Below, in pieces: positions 41,601-51,915 of a stretch of DNA of 64,000 bases. This stretch comes from Chionoecetes opilio (Eukaryota > Arthropoda > Malacostraca > Decapoda > Majidae): positions 35,735-99,734 of the forward strand of contig JACEEZ010022552.1 of assembly GCA_016584305.1 (NCBI GenBank), written 5' to 3'. The first letter of the stretch is position 1. Every line of letters starts with the position of its first letter. The notes below the pieces were generated by a model. The model did not search any database and had not been told where the DNA came from. It saw nothing but the letters and a program-made list of their open reading frames with translations. Made by a program: the position numbers and the translations under genes.

Positions 41601-44600
41601 CCGAATTTATGTGTGAGTGTCCTATGTTTGAGTCCTTGGAGTAGCACATGTATTCATTGACTTCATTGATTAGGTTTATTTAATTAGTGGGTTGGTGATA
41701 TTACAAATTAATATATTTTTTGCCATATATAATATTAATAAATAATTTAGTGATTCATGTCTTTACTTTACGGCAACTGAGATTGCATACTCCTACACTA
41801 CGCTTCCTGTATTGTATATGTAAATGTGCTGCCTTATTTAAGTCGTATAATAATATAGTTCTTACGACATCTAAGGGTTTGGTTTTGTTGGATGCTGTGC
41901 ACCATGAAATGTATGGCTGTATTTACCAGTGGTGGGCAGCGATAAATTTTGCGATAAAGCGATAACGATAAAGCGATAAATTTTTCCGCTAAGTCCTATA
42001 ACGATAAAGCGATAAATTTCCAAAATACCTTAAAGCGATAAGCGATAAATCCTGCGATAAATCCAAAAATACTCTATTTTTGCTACTTATGCATTTAAAA
42101 ACCTCTTTTTTACACTTAAAACACCATATATTACTTAATAAAAGACTAAAGGACCCGAAATTAACATTTTATTACTTTATAACAACATTTAATGAAGACA
42201 AATTAACAAAACTATCACAGCACAACATCACAAACACAAATACAACAATTTAAAACATCTCCTCATCCTCCTCATCCACCCCCCTTGGCACCTTGAACTT
42301 CTGCTTGAGGAGGTGGAGGTTTCCCTTCAGAAACACCAGGTACTCAAAGTTGTCCTCACTGAGGCACGCCCTCTTTGGCCTCAGGACGTCCCCAGCTGTG
42401 CTGAATAATCGCTCCACTGCTGCTGAGCTTGGGATCCCAGTGTTGTACTTGATGAAGAGGGTCACCCACTGGTCCCTATACTTTGCTGGGAAGTGCGACT
42501 TCTTCAGTGTTGCCTGCAACAATTACAAATATTTAATTTATATTATCGCAATATTACATTTGTTAGCGCAATTATCGCAACATTTTATTGCAACATTACA
42601 TTTGCTAGTATGTAAGAACAAAGCAATAAGTTTTAAGCACAATAGTCTTATTACCTCCTTGCTCCTCTTCCAAGCCAGCAGCTCCTTCTTGATGTCCTCT
42701 TCCAGGTCGTCCTCCTGGTCAGCCTGGGTTGTGTCACACAGCTCTGCAAATGGGTCGGCGCTGACCTCCTCATGCTCCTCCATTGCCTCCATGTCCTGGC
42801 TGTTGTCTCTCTCTTCTGTCTCTTGCCTGATGAGCGCCTTCATCTCCTTCACAATCCTCTGGAAGATTTCTTCCTTCATGTTGGGGGCCACAGAGTTGAA
42901 TGTGGTCATGCCATAGTTGGGGTGCAGGGCAGATGCCATCAGCAGGTCCAGGTCTTTGAACATGGCGCTGAACCTGTAAAGCAAAGTAATAGTTATAGTT
43001 TGGTTAAAAGGTTAAACTTTTAGCGCCGCAAAAATTAAACAAAGAATTATTTTTTTTTTTAATGTCATAGGTTAGGTTGTTTGTACCTGTTGTTAAATCC
43101 TCCCTTGTTGCCCTCCTGTCGCAGGAGGGCGCGCACCAAGGGCTTGGCGTAGGTGAGGGCCTGGTCCCCTCGAGCTTCCTCCATGCGCTCCAGCGCCACT
43201 CTCATGAGGGTGAGGGTGGGCAGCAATACTCCCAGGTATGCGTTCTCCTCAGTCTGTAGGCGGTCCAGGCAGTTGGCGAGTGGCTTCATGACCTTGCAGT
43301 ACTCCTGCAGTACCTGATGGCAAAACAAAGTGTCAAAAAAGGCAAAAATGGTAATGCTAAAGCTTAAAGCAACAACAGAACTGTATCTAAAAAAAAGATA
43401 AAAGTTCGCATCTAACTGCTTTGCGACTTTACCTGCTTGTCCTGGTCATCGAAGCCATAGTAGGAGGTCCTGTTCCTGTTGGTGCCACCCTCATTCCTCA
43501 AAACCTCGTTCACTGCTTCCAGGCGGGCGTCGTCGTCCATGACGCGCTGCAGCAGCACACTGCAGGCGTCATACAGTGAGTTCCACCTGTTGGGCAAAGT
43601 GAGCAACATGAAGGACAAGGACAAAAAGAAAACAAACAGACCAAGAAATAGTTTTGTCTTGTTACTTGTAAAAATATTTAAATAAAAGTATAAAATATTT
43701 AAAATTAATTTATCAAAATATTTAAAATTATTTTAACAAAAATGTCTTTTGGCTCACCTTGTGACCACAGGTGTTGGAAGCTTTCTCCCTACCACTTGCT
43801 TGATGGTGTTGGCTGATGTGGAGGACCTGTTCTGTAGGTTCCACAGGCCCTGGGCCCTGGCTAGGGTCTTCTTGAAGGGGGCGGCGCCTCCCATAGTTCC
43901 AGTGGTGAACTTGGGAGACATCTATGGACGCCAGCAAGTTGACAGTGTGCGCGCTGAAATAAAAGAAAAGTTTTAGTAATTTAAAAAACAAAAATACATT
44001 TCAACTGTTTGTTAGTTAGCATGACAATCTTAAATCTTTAAATAAACTTTGCTTTTACTTGCCTGCATCTTTGATGCTTGGGCAGCCTGGGTGAGTCCTG
44101 CACTGCAGCTGCTGCAGCAAGGGCCATGGTGACGCTGATGATGTCAAGGCCCTCCCTCTCCTGCTCCTCCTGGTCCTCTGGGCTGTTGATCACCTCCTCG
44201 ACGTCAGGGTTTGTGGCGTCCTCCTCTGCCTCGCCAATCCCTGAGCCATAGTCGCTGAAGGCCGCGACGTAGTTCGCCCCGTTGTCCGTGGTGGTGAGGA
44301 CAACCTTCCGCGAGATGTTGAAGGCGCGGTTGACCTGGTCCAGCTTGGTGGCGATGATGCCCTTGGTCTGGCTAACCTGATAGATTATAAGACAACTTAA
44401 TAACATATAGTACCATTAACATTCAAGTTTATTATATTAATTAAATGAATTAAAGTGGGAGATGCTTCATATAATAAATATAAATTAATATTTATTATAT
44501 TTAGTTTTTCTTATTTTAATGTGTTTAATAATATAATAAAGTATATTTTATTAAAATTAGTTCTGATGCAAGTCTCAACTTTTATGTTCTAAATTTGACT

Positions 44601-47600
44601 CACCTTGATCTCCTTGATCGCCAGGGTGGCCATCTTCCTGGACAGGTCAGTGGGGTCAATCCAGTGGACTGTCGACCCAATGAAGGACCTGCATATATGT
44701 TTGTATGTATGTAATGTATGTCTTTTAATCAGATTACATAGACATACAACAATTATTAACATATAATTCCTACATTTTAAGAATTTTTAAAATGCTTTAC
44801 CTGTTGTGTGCCGTCCAGCTGTCCGCTGTTGTCGCAACATGCGGCAGGTCCTTGAGAATGCTCTTTATCTCCTCTCTTGCCTCCTCCCCCATGGCCTTGA
44901 TGTCGCGAGTCAGGGTGCGGCGGCTGGGCACCCTGAACTCAGGCTGGAAGACTTGGAACATCTCCCTGGTGGCTGGGTGGTCTGTGATGCTGAGGGGGAT
45001 GAGGCACCTCGCGAACCACTTGGTCATTGCCTCCTTACCCTTATCCTGCACCACAAAGGAAAAAATTAAAAGTTACCATGTCTATAACATTTTGTAACAA
45101 GTGTAGCAATTAACAGAATTTTAAGTAAAATGTTCAACTTATCAAATAAAATTATAAATTATAATAATGCGATAAATTATAAATTTAGCGCATTATTATT
45201 ATAGCTTTGGCAAAAAATTTATCGCACTTTTTTTTTATAAAAAATCTTTACCTGTGTAAATCTTGTTGCCTGGCCAAAAGATTCCTTTAAGGAGAGCTGG
45301 TGGCGCTGCGGCTGGTCATCTCCACTTGGGTGCTTGAGGCCGCGCCTGCTGGTCCTGCTGATGGCTGCCTTCAGCTCAGACAAGTCATGAGTGTGCTGAA
45401 AGAATAAGAGTGCTTTAATTTACATGAAACTAATAGCTTGGCTATGAGCTCATTTTGTTATCTAGCCATTTGAAAACTGAATAGTTTTAAATAGTACCTT
45501 GGTCTTGTAGTGCGAGACCAGGTTGCCAGTGGTGTTGTTCCAGAAAAACACCTCCGCGAAGCACTTTTGGCACTTGGCCTTCAAGTTGTAGACCTTGATT
45601 GTCTTTCCCAGGACCTTGGAAGAAGTGTCTGGTGCGTTCTTAGACTTGATCACGTGGGACAACTTGTAATAGTTTGTCAGAGCGGCCATCTTGTCTTTGA
45701 TGGTCTGCAGCTCCTGGCTCGAAATACTGCAGCCACCCGCAATCACAACGTCTACCTGGTCACTGGCCTGGGTGCCAGGGCGGCTGTCCTCTGGCTCACT
45801 GCCCAGGGACATGAGGGAGCTCGAGCGGGAGATGGTGGGAATGTCCACAGATCCCGAACTCCCGGAAATGTTCCGCTCCCTTTCCTGAGTCACATCACTG
45901 CTGCTGGCCTCCACGCGGAAAAAGTCCTCCACTGTCCTCTTGACACTCACTAATCACTAAATTCACTATTCTCGAACAATGAAGCGCGCCCGCCGCGACA
46001 CTAATTAATAACGCAATATAAAACGCAAAAACCTAAACGATTTCCTGAAAAGGAAAAGTTAAAACACAAAATCACGCGACGTTCGTACGAACGGGAGGCA
46101 CGCGCGAGGCGCACCTCAAAACGCAAAAAATATATAAAACTAATATATATTAATTAGATATTTAGTTAAGATAGCAATATACAATAAGAATTAAGTATAT
46201 ATAAGTTATAACACACAAAGAAGCTTTGGATCGCTGGTAGCACAATGAAACACAGAGCTGAGATCAGATGCGTCCAGTTTGGGGGGCTATTCAAAGAAAC
46301 TGACAACAGAAGCGCGGGCCGCCAGGCGCCTGGCCGCATCTGTTTGCCGCGTAACAATGAGCCTGTAACCTCCCGCCATAACGGTTTTTCGTCTTCTACT
46401 TTATCGCTGGATTTATCGCGGGAAATTTGAAAGCGATAAATATAAGCGATAAGTTTTTCCGGTCTTGCGATAAAAGATAAGCGGTAAATTTTCGGTTAAA
46501 GCGATATTATCGCTTTATCGCATTATCGCTTTACTTATCGCAACGCCCACGACTGGTATTTACCATCTAGTATAAGAATGTAGTCATATATAGGCATTAT
46601 TATTCATTAGGGCTAATAGCATATTCTATACATGGTTTGAGAATAACGTTATAACAGGTTTTCATTTCTTTATAATCGGTTCAGGAACGTTATGTTTGGA
46701 GGAGGAACGAAAAACGAAACATTAATAATACTGTTTCTGATCAGAACGAACCATTTAAAAAATATTTTAGTTTTCAGGCCCTGGGTATAATTGCAGTTTT
46801 GGCCACTAGGCACTGTTTTGCACAAGATACTATTGTTTTCTGATCAGTTTTGATGTGTTTTTAATTAATTTGGCACTCATTATATAAATAGAAATAAATA
46901 AATACTTTTTCTATACAGCATCAACCGTACAAACCCCTCCTGTTTCAAAATCTATTTATTTCAGCCAGAAACAGTTAGGTTAGGTTAAATCAGGTTAGGT
47001 TATGGAATTTGATTTAGTATCAGATAATAACAAGAATTTTTTTTTGCATATTTAGCCAAAATAACTCAACAAAACCTAACCTAAACCTATCCTAGACCTA
47101 ACCTAAATCAAACCAAACCTAAATCTAACCTAACCAAACCTAACCTAGCTATTATTACATATAAATAAGTACAATATTCTTGGTTTCTGCAAGTGAATAA
47201 CTACACTCTACTGTACATTATACTGAACCGAAAATAATAAAGAAAAAGTAAGCTGTAAGTCATGTGGAGCCCGAGCCCGCCAACCCTTACGGAATATTTA
47301 CCCAAATCTTTTTTATCAATACTACAACAGTGGTGTAGCGGAATGTTTGCGGGACGATCCAGGACGGGCGGGTCGGGCAGCCCAAACAAACTTTCATTTC
47401 CGCCAAAAACGAGTGCCAGATTAATTTCGAACATATCAAAACTATGCTGGAAAACAAAGGGTAAATTTCTAGCGTTTGCCCATACTCTCCCCCTTCCCCC
47501 TAACAAGCTTGGGGACCTGTAGGAATGCGAGGTTTTCGGGTGGGGAACAAATAATGCATTGGGAACACGTATTTTTGGAGTTATGTAAGGGGGTCAAAAT

Positions 47601-48103
47601 TCCTTAGATCTAAGGGCATTTTCGTAACCAAATACATTTTTACCTAAGCTATTAGTGGGGTGGCTCCAACCCCCTCGACCCCCTGGTAATGTAGCCTAAC
47701 CTAGCGGGGGGGGGGGGCCTCGATCCCCCGATAATCTAACCTAACCTCCTAACAGGGGGGTTGCCTCCGCTCCCCTCGACCCCCCAGTTACCTGACAAAA
47801 TGTTACCTTACTTCTTAGCGTGGGGTGGGGAGGTTGTTCTCGACTCTCAGGTCATTATTCTGTTTGTGAGGATTGTCAGGTTCACACGTCTCTGGACTTC
47901 AAAACAAATCTACTTTCCTTAGATCTAGAGAATTATTACAACACCCCTAACTTAAAAACTATGTTGTTGCGACACATATTTGGGGTAAATTTCCAGATGA
48001 ACACCGAACGTCCTTTGGTGGACGAAACTATTAATTTCTGGTGAGTTTTGATGTGTTTTGAATTAATCTGCTAACCGTTTCTGTCTTAAATCACTTTTGA
48101 GTG

Positions 48104-48135
<32 letters not shown>

Positions 48136-48813
48136 ATTTGGAACACAAATGACAAAAAAAAAATAGTTGAACCTGACCCAACCTAACCTTTACCTAACAT
48201 AACATAACCTTTACCTAACTACATAAAAAAATATATACAAAATTGCGACAGAAACGGTTAGCAGATTAATTTTAGGTAAACAAATCAAAACTCACCAGAA
48301 AAAAATTGTTTCGTCCACCAAAGTGAATTCGGTGTTCATCTGGAATAATACCATATTTTGTACACCAATAAATATCCCGCATTCCCCCAGGTCCCCAAGC
48401 TTGTTTTGGGGGAGAGGGGCGAGTATGGGCAAACACTAGAATAATACCGAAAAGAAGTACACTATGGCAGTGCGAGGCAGAGGTTTGCAGGACGGGACTG
48501 CACACCCTGCCGTTTCATTCATATAAATAAAGGGTCAAAGAATGCAATGTTTTGCTCTACTTACTTCAACAGTTCCCCTCTGCATACGAAAGTGCTTCTT
48601 GAAATCCTCTTGGGAGTACAGGGGCACTAGCGTCTCCACATATTCTCTGACCCTATCTGGATTTGGTGGACTCTCTTCTCCGCTCTCCTCTTCCTGCCTC
48701 CTTAAATCCTCATATCTTGCTGCGATAACTGCTGCTGCATCCAATGTAGGGTCATCAGCAAGTTCTTTTACGACAATAACAGCCCCCTCAGTGATACCAT
48801 AGTGAGCTGACAT
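37633..48813 (-). CDS. HARBI1-like (PIF/Harbinger) nuclease, two exons, about 10-kb intron
   Basis: Join, on the minus strand, of 48565-48813 (exon 1, 83 codons) and 37633-38526 (exon 2, 297 residues plus stop): 380 residues. Exon 1 ends GTTGAA|GTAAGTA and exon 2 starts after AACTCAACAG; both are phase 0, and YSQEDFKKHFRMQRGTVE runs into ELCRLLAPHLTTSI as expected for the N-terminal part of HARBI1-type proteins. The catalytic region shows GVIGAIDGTHI (D about 179), WPGSVHDARVF, LLGDSAYS (D about 256) and MAIERAFGLLKCKFRRL (E about 278). No stops. Human HARBI1 is about 349 residues. No Harbinger terminal repeats with TWA duplications were found around it, so it may be a host-type gene rather than a live transposon. 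The exon linkage is inferred and is the main uncertainty; exon 2 alone is certain. The intron hosts three other elements. Confidence 0.75.
38615..38676. repeat. (TA)n microsatellite
   Basis: About 30 TA units abutting the left end of the long-TIR unit at 38677, which hides any target duplication there. Confidence 0.97.
38677..40460 (+). mobile_element. Long-TIR unit encoding an unknown protein
   Basis: Inverted arms of about 300 bp: 38677-38985 and 40140-40460. Both start CACCCC(CC)AAACT and share GGGCCAAAAACCCA, TCATTAAGATATATGAATAT and a TTCCTTTCAGATATTA-type splice acceptor followed by a short ATGGC(T)ATGGCAAAGAC start. The arms enclose one decayed protein gene (38932-39947). No clear target duplication. 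It lies inside the HARBI1-like intron in the opposite orientation. Confidence 0.7.
38932..39947 (+). pseudogene. Unknown lysine-rich arthropod protein, frameshifted
   Basis: The first ATG after a CTTTCAG acceptor gives MAMAKTKC and stops at 38961. One base out of frame, the protein continues as SVSRTREKVYLIEDN, LPSNKQVLGFFLHL, VEKVAHFWIKAKIPMRD and FQDLFDIAHAEALSMI, then DRQFLIGQREKGRRESM and a K/E/R-rich coiled coil. A second frame change near 39520 leads to SSSSAGKNEEEKP and a region ending at 39947. From memory, proteins with LPS.KQVL, FDVAHA.AL.MI and FL..QR..GR are multicopy and unnamed in many arthropods. The function is unknown. At least two indels make this copy non-functional unless an unseen intron is involved. 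Confidence 0.65.
40594..41333 (+). mobile_element. Tigger-type MITE family B, copy 3
   Basis: Left end CAGGGAGGTCCCGAAGATAC intact; right end decayed (GGAACTTTCTTG). TA on both sides. It contains an inner foldback (about 40743-41145) whose arms share GGTTGGGGCCGCACACCTGG / GCCAGGTGTGTGGCCCC. Confidence 0.85.
41334..41918. other. HARBI1-like intron, no feature recognised
   Basis: AT-rich. An 81-codon frame (41720-41965) runs into the hAT terminus and is not credible. Confidence 0.4.
41927..46555 (-). mobile_element. Complete autonomous-type hAT transposon
   Basis: 4629 bp with ends CAGTGGTGGGCAGCGATAA and the complement of CAGTCGTGGGCGTTGCGATAA, and an exact 8-bp target duplication GTATTTAC (41919-41926, 46556-46563). 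Both subterminal regions are studded with GATAAAGCGATAA/TTATCGCTTTATCG repeats (41938-42065, 46400-46540), probable transposase-binding sites. It encodes a ten-exon transposase. It sits in the HARBI1-like intron in the same orientation as the host gene. Confidence 0.95.
42250..45950 (-). CDS. hAT transposase, ten exons
   Basis: Exons (minus): 45498-45950, 45252-45395, 44801-45045, 44604-44688, 44063-44376, 43758-43953, 43433-43586, 43087-43313, 42655-42973, 42250-42513; 2401 nt, about 799 residues. Exon 1 ends with a BED-type zinc finger (KCQKC...NLVSHYKTK). Catalytic blocks: TTADSWTAH (D about 274), VVLTTTDNGANY, CSAHTVNLLAS (the hAT CxxH), LPTPVVTRWNSLYDA, and a C-terminal dimerisation region with GIPSSAAVERLFSTAG. 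All introns are GT-AG except intron 5, which is GC-AG (TGCAG|GCAAGT). Phases agree at every junction except inside exon 6, where one net indel between LLASI (about 43925) and SPKFTTG (about 43910) shifts the frame. So the copy is nearly, but perhaps not fully, functional. The start is at 45950; acidic patches in exons 5 and 9 are low-complexity. Confidence 0.9.
46564..46970. other. HARBI1-like intron, no feature recognised
   Basis: AT-rich, no recognisable repeat or frame. Confidence 0.4.
46971..47300. repeat. Foldback-element arm with TTAGG-like tract
   Basis: AGGTTAGGTTAAATCAGG and CCTAACC tracts, then GAATAACTAC, ACTGAACCGAAAATAATAAAG and AAAAAGTAAGCTGTAAG...GTGGAGCCCG, the same order as at 6140-6179 plus 7410-7500. 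Confidence 0.7.
47400..48500. mobile_element. Foldback element
   Basis: 47990-48085 (CCAGATGAACACCGAA...GGTGGACGAAAC...GCTAACCGTTTCTGTC) is mirrored by 48245-48345. Outer segments around GCCCATACTCTCCCCC (47477) and GAGTATGGGCAAACAC (48421) are also inverted. The loop has (GT)n (48103-48132) and CCTAACC words. Non-coding; the 101-codon minus frame is not supported. Confidence 0.65.
48565..48813 (-). CDS. HARBI1-like exon 1
   Basis: Starts ATG (MSAHYGITEGAVIVV), contains an acidic EEESGEE linker and REYVETLVPLYSQEDFKKHF, and ends in phase 0 before a near-perfect donor GTAAGTAG. The FKKHFRMQRGTVE stretch is the recognisable N-terminal HARBI1-type motif. If it is not joined to 38526, its second exon would have to lie between 38.5 and 48.5 kb, where none is seen. 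Confidence 0.72.
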
Positions 48814-49611
48814 TTTGGTTCTTGGTGTTGGTAAAGGGCTGTGAAGATCTATTTGACCCTATTCGCCCTGGTGTAGCCCTGTGGAGTGATCACAGGCGTG
48901 ACAGCTGACCGGTCTTCCTCAGGAAGGCACAATTGAGACGGACAACCGCTGGTCGTCGTGGTGTAAGAACTCCTGCAGCAGCCAGGTCAAAAGATGACAC
49001 GTTCAGGGCGAGGAGTTGGCTATGTAGGAGAGCCCGGTGGGAGTGGAAGCGACGACATTGGAGCAGGAAGCGTTCAATGGTCTCTGGGACGAGACGTTCC
49101 TACATCTCAGGGGCAATATGAGTCAGGGCACAAAACGCAGGCAGCAGGCGGTGCAGGTGAACCATGAGTGTTCAGTGTGGAGGCCCCCGGCCAGCGTCCC
49201 CAAACCGAAACTTCCCGCGCTCAATTTCCCGCCACACCTCGAAATCCTCGGTCGCGTCCCCTACCGTAGATAACAGTTTAGGTGTCTTGCACTGACGACC
49301 TAGCGTCTTCAAGCCAAATGCCGCCGTCTTCAAGCCAAATGCCGCCCGTCGGAGCGAGCTGGACGACCAACAAACTCCACTTGCTGCCCGTGTTTGCCAG
49401 CTTATGGTAATTTTCCTCTACCAAAGATATGTTTATCAGTATAAAAGATATACAGTTGTCTTCGGAAATGTTTATTCTATAATATTATCAAATAAAAAAC
49501 CGTAAAACACACTAAAGAAAGGCCATTATGAGACTCAAGAAATATGCATGAACTTAATATTCACCAACTCCAGCTCCTAGCCTATGAAGAAAAGGCCACC
49601 TGTAATATCAA
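48814..49611. other. 5' flank of HARBI1-like exon 1; no gene recognised
   Basis: Moderately GC-rich to about 49260, then the word CTACCGTAGATAACAG (49262-49277) and a duplicated CTTCAAGCCAAATGCCG (49308-49345). No core promoter elements are convincing. Confidence 0.4.
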
Positions 49612-49690
49612 GATCAGGTAAAAATGGACGAGGACTGCGCGGTCCTTTTCTGAGAACTGACTACATATGGTATTATTTTACACTAGGACC
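49612..49690 (+). repeat. Fragment of the long-TIR TTAGG-core element
   Basis: AGGTAAAAATGGACGAGGAC and the following CTGCGCGGTCCTTTTCTGAG match the outer arm of the element at 6180-7256 (GGTAATAATGGACGAGGAC). Confidence 0.6.
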
Positions 49691-49711
49691 GAAATTCCCT
49701 ACACAATTTGG

Positions 49712-49920
49712 CGTGTGGTTTCTGTTTACCTTATTGGATTCTAGGAAACATTCTCTCTATGAGCTTCCATCGCAAATCATTACTTTTGGAGATAATGCCT
49801 TGTTCATAGGGAGGCGAGATAAGTGTTTACGTTCGCCACACTCTTCTTCCTCTTGTGACCTGCATCGCCTCTGTTCTTCCCTTGTCGCGGACACTTTTTT
49901 AATGCAGATTTGGCTTTAGT
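49712..49920 (-). repeat. Tigger-like element fragment
   Basis: Reverse match of about 200 bases to 10450-10655 (AAAAAAGTGTCCGCGACAAG ... GTAAACAGAAACCACAC). Contains no usable coding sequence. Confidence 0.7.
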
Positions 49921-50639
49921 TAGGAGGAAAGCGTGGGATTAGGCTAGGTTAGGTTAGATTAGTGAGTCTAAAGGTGGGGTTAGGTTAGTTTAATTTCCAT
50001 ATCTCATATACACTCCTTCCTATTTAAAAGGCTATTTGTATGAAGGCTGGTTGTCAACGTCTGTCAAGTCAACGCTAGTTTTCCGCAATTTTTTTTATAT
50101 ATTTTTTTACTTATGGGTTTAAGGCAATATTTATGTTAGATGATTAAATCAATATGCTTGTAGTATTTTTTCCATATGTTATCATGCGTGTTTCACAGTC
50201 CCAAGTTCGTGTTTGGCTTAGCCAGCCAATTAACCTTGTTAGGAGGCTTTATTTCTTCCCTTTCTGCCTTACATCACGGTGACCATCGATCGATGTTAGG
50301 TGGCCAGCAAGAGTAAGTACGTGTGTATCATTGTCTATGCAAGCCACAGTAGGTCTATAGATACAGGGGATACAGAGTGAAATAAGGGTTGTTTACATCG
50401 GGTAGCAAGACATTCCCACAGCCAGGCATTAGCCAAGTGTTATCGCCAATCTGACGTTATATTGGCTTGGATATTCTAATTCCCCGGTCTTGATAAGGGG
50501 GAGTCTACTCTATAGCATTTCTTCTTTAATGAATCGATGATTAGTGAGAAAACAGTGGTTTGTGGGACCGTATTAACGGGACCAGTGGCGTACCCAGAAA
50601 ATTGAAAAGGGGGGGGGGGTGGCAATATATATATAATTA
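49921..50639. other. No gene recognised
   Basis: AT-rich. A CAGTGGCGTACCC word at 50584-50596 and CGGTACGCCCCTG at 51730-51742 look like a hAT-type inverted pair around the foldback element, but no matching 8-bp duplication is present. Confidence 0.4.
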
Positions 50640-51613
50640 GGGTGGTCCACCAAAAATATTTTTCTACTTTTATTCCTCCACAAGGTTATTTTTTGTCCAT
50701 TACCCATAGGTTACAAGCTTATGAAATTTCATGGCGATAAAACTTAATTTAGAGGTCGACCCATCATCTCGCTTTCTATCATAGGATTTAACCCGGAAAA
50801 TATCACATACCCGAATTGGAGCACTTCCCGACATCACAGACCCAAATGGTGTTGATTTCTGAATTCTCCGGAGTTAGTAACCCCATAGACACATTTTATC
50901 AACTAAAAACTGATATACAGCTGTCTGAATGCTGATTTTCATTAATTGGTTTTCATACCGTAAATTAGGGGTAGGCCATACCCTGGTTAGGCCTTCTAAT
51001 AGGTAAAACAAAATGGTTTGCTTTTTCCTCAGAAGGGTCGATTACACATAAAAATTTTTCATATTTCATTTTTTAAAAAACCGCAAAATATGAAAAAAAA
51101 ATTTCAATTTCTCTTTTTTCCCTATAAAAAAACGACTTTTTTGGCAATTTTTTGGGAATTGTCAATAAATCAGTGTCGATGAAACCACTTCTATGTGTAA
51201 TCGACCCTTCTGATTTTTAAAAAAAAGGGAAACCATTTTCCTTTATCTCTACTAGAATCCCTAACCAGGGTATGCCTACCCCTAAAATTTATGTGAAAAC
51301 AAATAATAAAATTCACATTCAGCCAGCTGGGGCTTATCAGTTTTTAGTTGAAAAAATGTGGTCTATGGGGCTATAAACCCCGAAAATTCAAAATTCAACA
51401 ATTTGGGTCTGTGATTTTGGAAGTGCTCCAATTGGGGTAAGTAAATTTTTCCGGGTTAATCCTATATAAAAGGGCAGATGATGGGTCACCTCAAAATATC
51501 ATTGTTCGGATAAATTTTTTGCCCAAAAGGGGAAAGAATCAACACAAAAAAAATCAGGGGTGTGGAGAAAGGACCGTGCACATAGAAATTTCACCCCCTC
51601 TGCTTGGACCACC
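50640..51613. mobile_element. 1-kb near-palindromic foldback element
   Basis: The left half GGGTGGTCCACC... GTCGACCCATCATC...CCGGAAAATAT...GGGTAGGCCATACCCTGG...AGGGTCGATTACACAT is mirrored through the centre (about 51126) to GTGGTCCAAGCA-type sequence ending GGACCACC at 51613. AATT lies on both sides. It is followed by TA- and GATA-rich microsatellites (51620-51915). Non-coding. Confidence 0.8.
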
Positions 51614-51739
51614 TAATTATAATTTTTATATATATATTATATATATATATATTTAATATATATATATAATTATTATTATATATTTATATATTATATATTA
51701 TCTATTTCTGATAATATATCAACCCCCCTCGGTACGCCC

Positions 51740-51915
51740 CTGTAGATAGGTATTTTTTTGCCCACAACACTATATAGAAGAAAGATAGGTAATAGTATTT
51801 TTTTTGCCCGAAACACTATATGATAGATAGATAGAAAGATGTAGATAGAAGTATTTTTTGCCCACAACACTAACAGATAGATAGATAAAAGAGGGATAGA
51901 TAGATAGATATCAAT
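51740..51915. repeat. GATA-rich microsatellite tracts
   Basis: Three blocks of TAGATAGATAGA with intervening TTTTTTGCCC-type sequence (three times), implying duplication of a small composite unit. Confidence 0.85.

Noticed and set aside
50584..51742. hAT element defined by CAGTGGCGTACCC and CGGTACGCCCCTG
   Set aside because: The end words look right, but there is no matching 8-bp duplication and the interior is a different foldback element.
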